Below are positions 16,685 to 24,258 of a DNA stretch of 64,000 nucleotides, piece after piece. The DNA is from Sphingomonas sp. Leaf242. GTDB lineage: Bacteria > Pseudomonadota > Alphaproteobacteria > Sphingomonadales > Sphingomonadaceae. Numbering within the stretch: the stretch's first letter is position 1; each line of letters begins with the position of its first letter. The position numbers and the translations under genes are program-made. The notes below the pieces were generated by a model. It saw only the letters and a list, made by a program, of their open reading frames with translations. It was not told the origin of the DNA and searched no databases. The stretch lies in contig NZ_LMLW01000014.1 of NCBI RefSeq assembly GCF_001422045.1, positions 1 through 64,000 on the forward strand, given 5' to 3'.

Positions 16685-17849
16685 CTCGCTCGCGCGTGCG
16701 GCGCAGGTCCTGCCGCAGCCTGCGCCGCTTGAGCAGCCTCGGGATGCGCTGCAGCGGGTGGAGCACGAACCAGAAGCGCGAGCGTTCGGCTTCTGCGTCG
16801 GACGCCGAGAACAGCAGGCGGACGCACCATCCGCCGAGATCGCCGGGGCTCGACACGACGAGCAATTTGCCCGTCATCTCGGCCCAGCCGCGCCAGTGCG
16901 TGCGGGCGAGCTCGGTGGTGCCGCCACCTGCTTCGATCACGCGTCGGGACAGTGCGACGAGCACCCTCAGGCGCAGCGATACGGGTGCCGCGAAGGCTGG
17001 CGGGACGGGCGTGCCGAAATACCGCCGCGCCAGCAGGATGGCGGAGGCGGCCGCGCGACCCTGGCGGCGCGCGACCGCGGCGTGCCAGAGCCGGTCCCCG
17101 CCGTCGGGCTCGCGCGCGAGCAACGCGGCGACGTCGGCCAGCCAGCGCAGCCGCGCCCACATATGCGCGGCGCCGTGGTTGCAGATATAGGCGAAGAGCG
17201 CGTCGGTCGCGAGCGTGGGGACGGCTGCGCCGGGGGCGAGGTCGACCCACTGGACGGCTTCGCGATCTTGGGCCGGGCGTTCGCGCAGAGCGTCGGTCAT
17301 GCGCCAGTGCAGCTCGACGATCTGGCCATTGTCGGCGTGACGTACTTCCATGTCCTTGGCGAGCGGCGACAGTCGCGCGACCCTGTTTGCGAGCGTGGCG
17401 CCTGCGAGATTGGTATCCGCTGGATTGCCGCCCGTATCGCTGCGTGCGCGATACCCGGCGTTCTCGAGCAACTCGGCTGCGCGGCGTGCATCGACGGGGC
17501 GAACCAGCAGATCGATATCGCTGAACTGACGACGACCGAGCGCGCCGTAGGCCAGCATCGCCAGCGCGCTGCCCTTGAGGAAGATCGGTTCGATCCCGTC
17601 CGCCAGCAACAGCGTCCGCAACCGGATCGCCTCGCGTGCCGCGCGCAGCGGCGCGAGCGGATCGTGGCGCGCGGCAAGCGCCGGAGGGATCGGCCGACCG
17701 TGTCGCTTGAGCGCCTCGACCACCAGCGGCACGACCTGATGCCGGTGGGCGATCGCGGCGAGCGTGGCATCGTCGAGATCGCCGTCCGGGTCGGGGGGGG
17801 CGAAAGGTCCGGCGCAGGCACAGACGAACGCGAATTCGGGCGAGGCCAT
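16680..17849 (-). CDS. Nucleotidyltransferase-like protein (NTP_transf_5 type)
   Basis: The core shows the nucleotidyltransferase pattern FLKGSALAMLAYGALGRRQFSDIDLLVRP, in which the Gly-Ser loop and D-x-D bind nucleotide and metal. The 389-residue length and flanking helices fit the uncharacterised nucleotidyltransferase family PF14907. Such genes occur in some lasso-peptide clusters next to kinases and sulfotransferases, where they are presumed to modify the peptide further. Downstream residues (DMEVRHADNGQIVELHWRMTD) match the family's ELHW region. The start at 17849 is the first Met before the conserved domain; an upstream GTG is possible. The substrate is unknown. Confidence 0.7.
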   Translation of the reverse strand: MASPEFAFVCACAGPFAPPDPDGDLDDATLAAIAHRHQVVPLVVEALKRHGRPIPPALAARHDPLAPLRAAREAIRLRTLLLADGIEPIFLKGSALAMLAYGALGRRQFSDIDLLVRPVDARRAAELLENAGYRARSDTGGNPADTNLAGATLANRVARLSPLAKDMEVRHADNGQIVELHWRMTDALRERPAQDREAVQWVDLAPGAAVPTLATDALFAYICNHGAAHMWARLRWLADVAALLAREPDGGDRLWHAAVARRQGRAAASAILLARRYFGTPVPPAFAAPVSLRLRVLVALSRRVIEAGGGTTELARTHWRGWAEMTGKLLVVSSPGDLGGWCVRLLFSASDAEAERSRFWFVLHPLQRIPRLLKRRRLRQDLRRTRERA

Positions 17850-17914
17850 CGCCCGGTGCGCCGGGTCGGGAAACGCTGGCTCGGGAAGCGCCGGGGCGGG
17901 AAACACTGGTCGGG

Positions 17915-19090
17915 TCAAGCGCCGGGTGCGTTGAAGGTGATGGCATAGCTGCCGGCCGGAAGCGCTGCGCCCGGGCCATCCCCAGGACCGATCGGCACGC
18001 TGACGGTGAAGCCTGTCTTCGTCGCGGTCAGATAGCCGTTCCGGACCAGTGCGACCGCGGCTGCGTTGGCGGCCGAGATCACCGGGTAGCTGGCGGACGG
18101 ATAGGCATGTGCATAGGTCACCGTGAACAGGTCGGCCGCGCCGAGCCCCGCGCCCGGTCTGCTGCCCGGTCCGCTCCCAGGTCCTGCGCCCGTGACCAGC
18201 AGGACCACCCCCGCATTGCCGTTCGCGTCGATCGTGACGGTCGCGCCGGCGCCCGCGCCCGGCAGCACCGTTACGCTTGGATCGCTGGTCTCGGCGAGCA
18301 TGACGCCGCGCCGGACACCATCGGCTGCGGTGAAATACGGTCGGGCGTTCGCATCGACCTCGAACGCGCCCGCCTCGGGCGTGGCGAGCAGCGCGGCGCC
18401 CGACCGCAGGAACTTCAGCGCGCCGAAACCGGGCGATGCCGCACCCGCGCCGATCACTACCCATCCGCCGAAATTGCTCCCCGCGGATGGCAGCGCCGGG
18501 TTGACGCCGCCCGGGAAAATCACCTGCTGATAGCTGTTGGCGACGATCGCGTTCATCGTGCCGTAGCGGACCGGATACTGCTTGCTCACCTGCGACGACG
18601 CGACCCCGGTGCCGGTGAACAGCGCCCAGCGCCCGGCGACCTCGCCCGCCGAGAAGACCGCATTGTCGACGGTGACCCGGCTCCCGCCGACATGCCCGGT
18701 CTGCCCGCCGGTGCCCGCCTGCCATAGGTCGACGACGATCCGATCGCCGTTCTGGACCGCGGCATAGCCGTTCATCGCTAGGCTGCGCGTCTTGACCCAG
18801 TAATTGGTCACCCCCTTGCCGTCCGCGCCGTATTTGAACGCGAGATAGCCGGTGTCGTTGGCGGCGCTGCCGTTGACCTGGATCGGCGAGTTGCCGATCG
18901 TCCCCGAAGCGCCCGAGACGGCCGGCGTGTCGGGTTGCTCGCCACCGACGATCGTCGTCTTCATCGTCGTTGGTGCGGTCGCGACCGAGAGCGCTTTCGC
19001 TGCCATCGCGCGCGCGACCGGATCGACCTGCGCGGCTGCGGGGCCGGCGAGCATGAGCGCCGATATTACGAAAAGCACGATCCTGATCAT
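17915..19090 (-). CDS. Secreted protein of unknown function, Gly/Ala-rich
   Basis: A clear signal peptide (MIRIVLFVISALMLAGPAAAQ) starts this 391-residue protein. The mature part contains beta-rich, aromatic-Gly motifs (GYLAFKYGADGKG, NYWVKTRSLAMNGYAAVQ, GSNFGGWVVIGAG) reminiscent of phage tail-fibre or adhesin tip domains, and a low-complexity GPGSGPGSRPGAGLG linker near residue 305. No catalytic motif was seen. It precedes the nucleotidyltransferase-like gene on the same strand with a 65-bp gap. It may be a surface protein unrelated to peptide synthesis. Confidence 0.6.
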   Translation of the reverse strand: MIRIVLFVISALMLAGPAAAQVDPVARAMAAKALSVATAPTTMKTTIVGGEQPDTPAVSGASGTIGNSPIQVNGSAANDTGYLAFKYGADGKGVTNYWVKTRSLAMNGYAAVQNGDRIVVDLWQAGTGGQTGHVGGSRVTVDNAVFSAGEVAGRWALFTGTGVASSQVSKQYPVRYGTMNAIVANSYQQVIFPGGVNPALPSAGSNFGGWVVIGAGAASPGFGALKFLRSGAALLATPEAGAFEVDANARPYFTAADGVRRGVMLAETSDPSVTVLPGAGAGATVTIDANGNAGVVLLVTGAGPGSGPGSRPGAGLGAADLFTVTYAHAYPSASYPVISAANAAAVALVRNGYLTATKTGFTVSVPIGPGDGPGAALPAGSYAITFNAPGA

Positions 19091-19228
19091 GCGCGGTTCC
19101 CGGATAGGAGGAATTCGACCCGCACAGCGACGTGTGCGGACCGATGGTCGGCCATTGGCGGGCGTTTAACAAGCCGGGTGTTTGCGCTCGCCTTGCCTGT
19201 ATGGTCGTAGACGCGTAGACGTGTCTAC

Positions 19229-19738
19229 ATGAAGACCGGGCACCCTTATCCGCTAGGCAATGCGCCGGAACTGGCCGATATGCTCGCTTTCCTGAAGCGT
19301 ATCGGGCTGACGGCCGCGGTCGGGATCGTGCCTGCCGACGCGGTGCTGCCGGCGATGTCGGTGCGGGGTGGCGCGGTGGTGTACGACCCCGCGCGGCCGG
19401 GTCGGGTCGGCGACCTGCTCCACGAGGCGGGGCATCTGGCAGTGACCGATCCGGCGCTTCGGGATACGCTGTCGCAGGTCGGCGACGATCCGGCCGAGGA
19501 GATGGCGGCGATCGCCTGGTCCTATGCCGCGGCGATGGCAATCGGCGTCCCGATCGGCACTCTGTTCCACCCCGGTTACAAGGGCGGTCCCGACTATCTG
19601 ATCGCGGCGTTTGCCGGGGGCAGCTTTATCGGGCTGCCGATGCTGCAATATTGGCGGATGGCGGCGCGCGACAGTGAGGATGGCCCGCGCTTTCCGGCGA
19701 TGCGGACATGGTTGCGACCTCCGTGCGCAACCGCCTGA
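19229..19738 (+). CDS. Small HEAGH-motif protein, possible metallopeptidase
   Basis: The 169-residue product contains LLHEAGHLAV near residue 70, the HExxH zinc motif seen in ImmA/IrrE-type and other metallopeptidases, and an EEMAAIAWSYAAAM segment about 25 residues later that could provide the third ligand. A Gly-rich hydrophobic stretch (YLIAAFAGGSFIGLP) lies near the C-terminus. No signal peptide is present. It overlaps the next methyltransferase gene by 31 bp. A proteolytic role in the peptide pathway is conceivable, but leader removal is already assigned to the B2 protein. Confidence 0.55.
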   Translation: MKTGHPYPLGNAPELADMLAFLKRIGLTAAVGIVPADAVLPAMSVRGGAVVYDPARPGRVGDLLHEAGHLAVTDPALRDTLSQVGDDPAEEMAAIAWSYAAAMAIGVPIGTLFHPGYKGGPDYLIAAFAGGSFIGLPMLQYWRMAARDSEDGPRFPAMRTWLRPPCATA

Positions 19739-20445
19739 AAGCGTTCCCTAGGCTGGTTGCGCTCGTTCGTTTCGTTCGGGCGCTGTCGACGCCGCTCGGC
19801 CGTGGGCGGCTCGACGCCGGACGGCGGGGCGCACAGCTGTTCCAGCCTGCCACGGTGACGCGACTGGATCGGCATCCGGCGCTGTTCGCGGTCGTGGCGG
19901 CGCGATTGGGGGACAAAGCGGTACCACGCCTCTTGTCGTTCGGGTGTTCGACGGGCGAGGAGGCGGTCACGCTGGCGCGCTATCTGCCGCACGCGCGGAT
20001 CGACGCGATCGACGCGAACCCCGCCTGTATCGCGCAGGCGCGACGTACCGCCGATCGCCTGGGGCTGGGGCAGATCGACTTCGCGTGTGCCGACACGCCG
20101 GACGCGCTGGCGATCAAGCGACAGGCGGAGGGCTATGACGCGGTGTTCTGCCTGTCGGTGCTGCGCCACGGTGATCTCGATGCGTGGCGTCCCGACCGTT
20201 GCACCGGATTGCTGCCGTTCGCGCGGTTCGCCGCGGCGGTCGAGGCGCTCGACGCGTGTGTTCGTCGGGGCGGTCTTCTCATCCTGTGGGGATGCAATTT
20301 CCGGTTTGCCGATACCCCCGTATCGACGCGCTACCGGATGATCGCGACACCGGGCGTCAAACCCCAGCCGGGCCCCTTTTACGGCCCCGACGATCGGCTG
20401 TTGCCGGATGACAGCTATGCCGCGTTCGTCTTCGTCAAGGATTAG
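19708..20445 (+). CDS. Class I SAM-dependent methyltransferase-like protein
   Basis: The 245-residue product contains the SAM-binding strand-loop LLSFGCSTGEEAVTLARYLP, with the acidic end of strand 2 in DAIDANPACIAQAR, and later YDAVFCLSVLRHGD. The FGCSTGEE form resembles CheR/PelF-like methyltransferases. The C-terminal half (RGGLLILWGCNFRFADTPV) completes a Rossmann fold. The acceptor is unknown. It begins inside the preceding gene and ends 27 bp before the convergent HPr-kinase-like gene. It may methylate the lasso peptide, for which no direct evidence is visible. Confidence 0.7.
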   Translation: MVATSVRNRLKAFPRLVALVRFVRALSTPLGRGRLDAGRRGAQLFQPATVTRLDRHPALFAVVAARLGDKAVPRLLSFGCSTGEEAVTLARYLPHARIDAIDANPACIAQARRTADRLGLGQIDFACADTPDALAIKRQAEGYDAVFCLSVLRHGDLDAWRPDRCTGLLPFARFAAAVEALDACVRRGGLLILWGCNFRFADTPVSTRYRMIATPGVKPQPGPFYGPDDRLLPDDSYAAFVFVKD

Positions 20446-20472
20446 ACATTCGGTCCGAGGGCATACTCGCGC

Positions 20473-21447
20473 TCATTTTTCGGTCACGCCGAGCCCAGCG
20501 GCTCGGGCCGAGGCGCGTGTTAACCCGCTGGTTCGAGCAGACGGTGCCGCGATCATCGTCCTGATCCGCGCGAGCGCCCGGTGCGCGCGATCCTGCTGAT
20601 CGTGCGGGTCGAACGTCGTGATTGCGGGAAAGGTGGCGACGGGTATCGCCGCGGCGATCGTCAGCAGATCGTGACGGCGTATCGCCTGGTTGGGCAACGC
20701 CGCGAGCCACCGCGGCCGGAACAGATGCGCCGCGAGCGCGGTCAGCTTGGCGCGCGCGTCGGGCACCAAAGGCTGATCGGTCAGCGTCAGCAGGCCGGCA
20801 AGCGGCAGGGCTGAATCCGCCGCGCGCGCGCGCGGACGCACCAGCCATTTGCCGCGTGGATCGTCGGGAACGGGTGCGCGCAAATCGGCGTCGATGCGCG
20901 CTGCGGTATCGCGGTGCTGGCGCATCGTCGGGCGACCGCGGAGCGCCTCGATCCGGCCGTCGACGACACGGACCACCGCCAGATCGTCGGCGATCAGGCG
21001 CGCGCCGAGACTGAGCAGCGCTGCGGTGAGGCTCGACTTGCCCGCCCCCGATCGGCCCGCGATCAGCACTGCGATACCGTTGACTTCGACCATGCAGGCA
21101 TGGAACGGGATCGCCCCGCGCCACGCCAGCGTCACCGCGCTGATCGTGCTGTAGAAGGTGAACGGGAGCGAGCCACGCCAGCCGGGGCCGGGCAGATAGT
21201 CGATCCGTTCGCCATCGATCATGTCGAAAACGACCGCGTCTCCCCAGCCGAGCCGGATGCCGTCGGGATAGAGTAGCCCTCGGTTGAGCGCGCGTCCCGG
21301 CCCGCGATCGGCGAGCGCGGCGACGCGCGTCACGCGTATGCAGGGTCGCGGCGTATCGAGTGTTGGCGGGCATTGGTCGAAGCCGTCGAGCACGATGTCC
21401 GAATACCATGTCAGTCCGAACGCCGATGCGCGGTACTCTTCGCTCAC
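20473..21447 (-). CDS. HPr kinase/phosphorylase-like kinase (paralogue 2)
   Basis: The protein has a beta-rich N-terminal half, then the HPrK-type P-loop AGRSGAGKSSLTAALLSLGA (residues about 130-149), and RLIADDLAVVRV, matching the family's DD motif. HPrK-like enzymes in lasso loci, as in the paeninodin cluster, phosphorylate the C-terminal Ser of the precursor. The GTG start at 21447 overlaps the preceding oxygenase stop (CTGTGA), so the two are translationally coupled; longer frame extension to 21750 is a shadow of that gene. A second HPrK-like gene lies at 27553-28518. Confidence 0.75.
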   Translation of the reverse strand: MSEEYRASAFGLTWYSDIVLDGFDQCPPTLDTPRPCIRVTRVAALADRGPGRALNRGLLYPDGIRLGWGDAVVFDMIDGERIDYLPGPGWRGSLPFTFYSTISAVTLAWRGAIPFHACMVEVNGIAVLIAGRSGAGKSSLTAALLSLGARLIADDLAVVRVVDGRIEALRGRPTMRQHRDTAARIDADLRAPVPDDPRGKWLVRPRARAADSALPLAGLLTLTDQPLVPDARAKLTALAAHLFRPRWLAALPNQAIRRHDLLTIAAAIPVATFPAITTFDPHDQQDRAHRALARIRTMIAAPSARTSGLTRASARAAGLGVTEK

Positions 21448-22670
21448 AGCGGTCTGAGATCGAACGCGACGCAGATCCGCTTCTCGCGCAGGCCGTGCGG
21501 GAAGGTGCGGTGATAGGTGTGCGACGGAAAGGCGAGCATCAGGCCGTCGTACGGCCGCACCGTCCGCGTGCCGAACGCGGCCGCGGCGTCGTCCCCGACC
21601 AGGTCTTCGGGGATTCCGAACGCCAGGCATCCGCCCGGGTCTTCGCCGTGCGTGATCGAGTCCGGCACTCGGACGTAATAGACCCCGCTCAGCCAGCCGA
21701 ACTGGTGGACGTGCCAGGTCTCGAACCCGTCGCTCTCGGTGATGACACACCAGCTCCGCAGCATCGCCGCAGCCGGCCGTGCCCGCGCCCAGGGGTGGTC
21801 GAGACCGGTGATGCGATCGAGCTGCGCGGCGATCGCATCGGCGATCTGCGCGAGCAGCAGGCGGACCAGAGGGGCTTCGCGCGTGGCCGGGGAGTCGATC
21901 CGCCAGGTCAGCGCCGATGCGGTGCCATAGCGTTCGTAGCGAAGCCCCGGATGCGCGAGCAGTTCGTCCGCCAGCGCGGCGTTGAACGCGTGGATGTCGT
22001 CCCAGCCGGGCGGCGGTGCGAGCGTCGCCATTGCGGTGAGGTCGTCCTCCCCGGTCGGACCCTGCCCGGCCGCGCCTTGTCCGGTTGCGATGCGCGCCGC
22101 CTCGATCGCGCCGGTCTGCGCCAGCGCCAGCGCACGGGCTGCGAACAGTCGGGCGTGCGCCGCACCCCGCATGGTCAGGGCGTCGACCATCGTCAGCACC
22201 GCAGCCGGATCGTTGGCGGCGAGATCGAGCGCGGCGAGGCGCTTGCAGGCATCCCTCTCATGCGGGTCGTAGCGCAGCGCGTGTTCCAGCGTCGCCCGTG
22301 CCGCCTCGACCGCACCGAGCCGGGTCTCCGTCTTGCCCCGCAGCGCGAGGGCAGCCGCGCGCTGCACGTCGCTGGTCGCCAAGGCCAGCGCGCGGTTTGT
22401 GCTGCGCCGCGCCTGGTCGGCATCCTCGAGCGTCTCGCGGGCAAGGCAGGCCTGAGCAAGCAGCATCTCTTCGAGGAAAGTCAGGTCCTCGTGCGGCGAC
22501 AGCAAGGTGACGAGGTCGTCGAACGCATCGCAGACCAGCAACAGCGTCGCCAATCGGCTGCGGAGCACCGGCCCCTGATGACGGGCATAGGCGGCGCGGA
22601 CGAGCGCCAACTCCTGAGGAAGCGTCAATTGCTTGGCGACTTCAAGATCGATTCTAGTGCGCTGCAACAT
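21444..22670 (-). CDS. TPR plus 2OG-Fe(II) oxygenase-like protein (paralogue 1)
   Basis: Residues about 1-200 form TPR-like helices (RRSTNRALALATSDVQRAAALALRGK; LEHALRYDPHERDACKRLAALDL). The C-terminal 200 residues form a putative 2OG-Fe(II) oxygenase domain: WCVITESDGFETWHVHQFGW supplies an HxH pair, and FPSHTYHRTFPHGL a later His, with Arg in KRICVAF. This TPR-oxygenase layout (PF13759-like) is found with sulfotransferases and kinases in RiPP loci. It would hydroxylate a peptide or protein side chain. The ATG follows GAGAG. It is coupled to the HPrK-like gene by a 4-bp overlap. Confidence 0.75.
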   Translation of the reverse strand: MLQRTRIDLEVAKQLTLPQELALVRAAYARHQGPVLRSRLATLLLVCDAFDDLVTLLSPHEDLTFLEEMLLAQACLARETLEDADQARRSTNRALALATSDVQRAAALALRGKTETRLGAVEAARATLEHALRYDPHERDACKRLAALDLAANDPAAVLTMVDALTMRGAAHARLFAARALALAQTGAIEAARIATGQGAAGQGPTGEDDLTAMATLAPPPGWDDIHAFNAALADELLAHPGLRYERYGTASALTWRIDSPATREAPLVRLLLAQIADAIAAQLDRITGLDHPWARARPAAAMLRSWCVITESDGFETWHVHQFGWLSGVYYVRVPDSITHGEDPGGCLAFGIPEDLVGDDAAAAFGTRTVRPYDGLMLAFPSHTYHRTFPHGLREKRICVAFDLRPL

Positions 22671-22753
22671 GAACGCTCTCGCTTTTCGGCTGATTCACCG
22701 GGGAATGACCCTTGCGATGGTTCAGCATAAAAACCCGGGGCGATCTCTACTGT
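22671..22753. promoter_or_regulatory. Likely divergent promoter region of precursor and oxygenase operons
   Basis: The segment between the oxygenase start (22670, minus strand) and the small frame at 22754 switches from GC-rich to AT-rich sequence (TTCAGCATAAAAA at about 22720-22732). It must drive the minus-strand oxygenase-kinase pair and could drive the precursor. No confident -35/-10 pair could be assigned. Confidence 0.35.
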
Positions 22754-22969
22754 ATGAGTCGATTATCGATACAATTATATATGGAAACATATGTTTTGAG
22801 ACATTATGTTAATCAAGGTGAGGCAACCGATTTGGGTGTATTCATTGATTTGGTAATATGTACGATTGAACATCGAAGGATGATAGAATCTCTTGTTTAT
22901 GGGAGAAGAACAGGCCTAGATCGTACCCGTAGGGCATTGCGTAGACTTGGACGCAGCAAACGAGGATAG
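22754..22969 (+). CDS. Possible 71-residue protein directly upstream of lasso precursor
   Basis: This reading frame ends in TAG one base before the precursor's first ATG and contains that gene's likely Shine-Dalgarno (GAGGA at 22962-22966). It encodes a mixed helical, basic-tailed peptide (VFIDLVICTIEHRRMIESLV; LRRLGRSKRG). The DNA is more AT-rich than its neighbours. No family was recognised. It may be a small regulator or an incidental frame in the leader region. An earlier in-frame ATG exists at 22712. Confidence 0.35.
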   Translation: MSRLSIQLYMETYVLRHYVNQGEATDLGVFIDLVICTIEHRRMIESLVYGRRTGLDRTRRALRRLGRSKRG

Positions 22970-22970
22970 T

Positions 22971-23120
22971 ATGATGACCGATCAGATCATTCAGTCGGGC
23001 CAGCGCAAGACCTGGATCGCGCCTGAAATTCGCGAACTCGACGTCCGCGAAACCGCGTTGTCGCCCGGCGTGGGCAACGATGTCGGGGGCAATCCTTCCC
23101 CGGACTGCCAGAAGTCCTGA
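22971..23120 (+). CDS. Lasso peptide precursor
   Basis: This 49-residue product is too short for usual gene callers. Its leader carries a TWIAPEIRELDVRET motif, a Trp version of the YxxP...L...T leader signature recognised by B1 proteins. Thr28 sits at -2 and Ala29 at -1, predicting a 20-residue core starting Leu-Ser-Pro-Gly and ending Asp-Cys-Gln-Lys-Ser. Asp8 of the core is in position for an isopeptide bond with the Leu1 amine, giving an 8-residue ring. Leader and core start align well with paeninodin (LDVHQT-M-AGPG). The terminal Ser is the residue phosphorylated in that peptide. Two adjacent ATGs (22971, 22974) follow GAGGA; the first is used. No second precursor was found. Confidence 0.85.
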   Translation: MMTDQIIQSGQRKTWIAPEIRELDVRETALSPGVGNDVGGNPSPDCQKS

Positions 23121-23275
23121 TTCCGGCGCACGCTGGAGCGCTTGATCGCGTGGCTGCGTCGCTACGGTCGGGGTTGTGCGGCGTCGGTACGGGCCGTCGG
23201 TATGGTGTATCGTTACGGGTCTCGTTGAAGCCCGCCGTCACGGGGCCTTGCTACAGGTCGTCGTTATGGGCGTCG

Positions 23276-24208
23276 TTACAGCGCGATGATATCCGTTGGT
23301 GATCCACCGAGGATCATCGTCGTGCGCGGTTCGAGCGCGCGATCGAGGATCACGACCCCGCCATGCAATTTGCTGCGCAGATGGCGGGGGCCGAAACTGG
23401 ACATGCCGACGATGATCGCATCGCGCGTGATCGCCAGTCCACGCGTCATGAGCGTATCGGTGACATGCGCACGCGTGCCATCCGCGGCGATGATGTCGCC
23501 GGCCATCGAGTCGCAGTGCCACAGCATCCCGCGCTCGTCCGCGACGATGTCGTGACAGCTATGACCGGGCAGCGGCTGACGCGCGATCACCCGCCAGTCG
23601 CGATCGAGCCAGGCGAGTTCGCTGGTCTTTTCGGGGATCGCCTTGCCGTTGTGAAGCATGATCGCGGTGCGGTCGCCGACCGCTGCTATCGCGTTGATAT
23701 GCAGATACGCGCCGCTGGTATCGTGTGGCGGGGCGGCCGCGAACGGGCGCTGGACGTCGACCGCACGGCCCTCGAGCGTGAACCGCAGGATCGCCTGGTT
23801 CGCGGTGTCGAGCACGCACAACAGCCCGTCGACGACCGCGATCTGGTGGCAATTGGTGTGCAGCCCGGTGACGATCACCTCGGGCGTACTCAGCCGGTCT
23901 CCGGCAAGATCGAACCGGACGATCCGCCCCATCGGCACGGTGCGATCGCGGTGTCCGCAATTCTCGAACAGATACAGCGCGTCGTGGTGACGGCACAGGC
24001 CGAAGAACCAGCCATAGACGATGGTCTTCACGCTGGCCCCCGCCCCCGCGTCGGCCGCAATCGCGAAGAGCCCGCGGTGCGAGGCGACCAGCCAGGTCTG
24101 TCCGGCCAGATCGGGATCGGCGATGCGGACTTCGCCGCGCGCATAGGCGTCGCGCGCCATCGCTTCACGCAGCGCGCTCTTGGCGGCAAGACGGTCGATG
24201 TCGGGCAT
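23276..24208 (-). CDS. Beta-propeller protein of DUF4915/TIGR03032-like type
   Basis: The 310-residue product contains repeated beta-sheet blades (LVASHRGLFAIAADAG; ALYLFENCGHRDRT; GLHTNCHQIAVVDGLLCVLDTANQAILRF; GMLWHCDSMAGDIIA), a pattern of NHL/DUF4915 propellers. His-rich motifs such as YLHINAIA and GHSCHDIVADE recur at blade edges as in that family. No signal peptide is present, so it is probably cytoplasmic. It lies between precursor and cyclase, both on the opposite strand, and may hold a peptide or enzyme complex. It is not a standard lasso gene. Start at ATG 24208, preceded by AAGGGTGG. Confidence 0.6.
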   Translation of the reverse strand: MPDIDRLAAKSALREAMARDAYARGEVRIADPDLAGQTWLVASHRGLFAIAADAGAGASVKTIVYGWFFGLCRHHDALYLFENCGHRDRTVPMGRIVRFDLAGDRLSTPEVIVTGLHTNCHQIAVVDGLLCVLDTANQAILRFTLEGRAVDVQRPFAAAPPHDTSGAYLHINAIAAVGDRTAIMLHNGKAIPEKTSELAWLDRDWRVIARQPLPGHSCHDIVADERGMLWHCDSMAGDIIAADGTRAHVTDTLMTRGLAITRDAIIVGMSSFGPRHLRSKLHGGVVILDRALEPRTTMILGGSPTDIIAL

Positions 24209-24258
24209 CCACCCTTGTCTATCCGACGCCGCACGCGCGTCAATCGCAGGTCGGTACA

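Noticed and set aside
16680..19541. A 953-residue open frame on the minus strand
   Set aside because: Its N-terminal two-thirds is a shadow of the secreted protein at 17915-19090, and only the nucleotidyltransferase-like end from 17849 has real domain features.
20473..21750. A 425-residue version of HPrK paralogue 2
   Set aside because: The first 101 codons are antisense-like shadow of the oxygenase gene; the GTG at 21447 overlaps that gene's stop and fits coupling.
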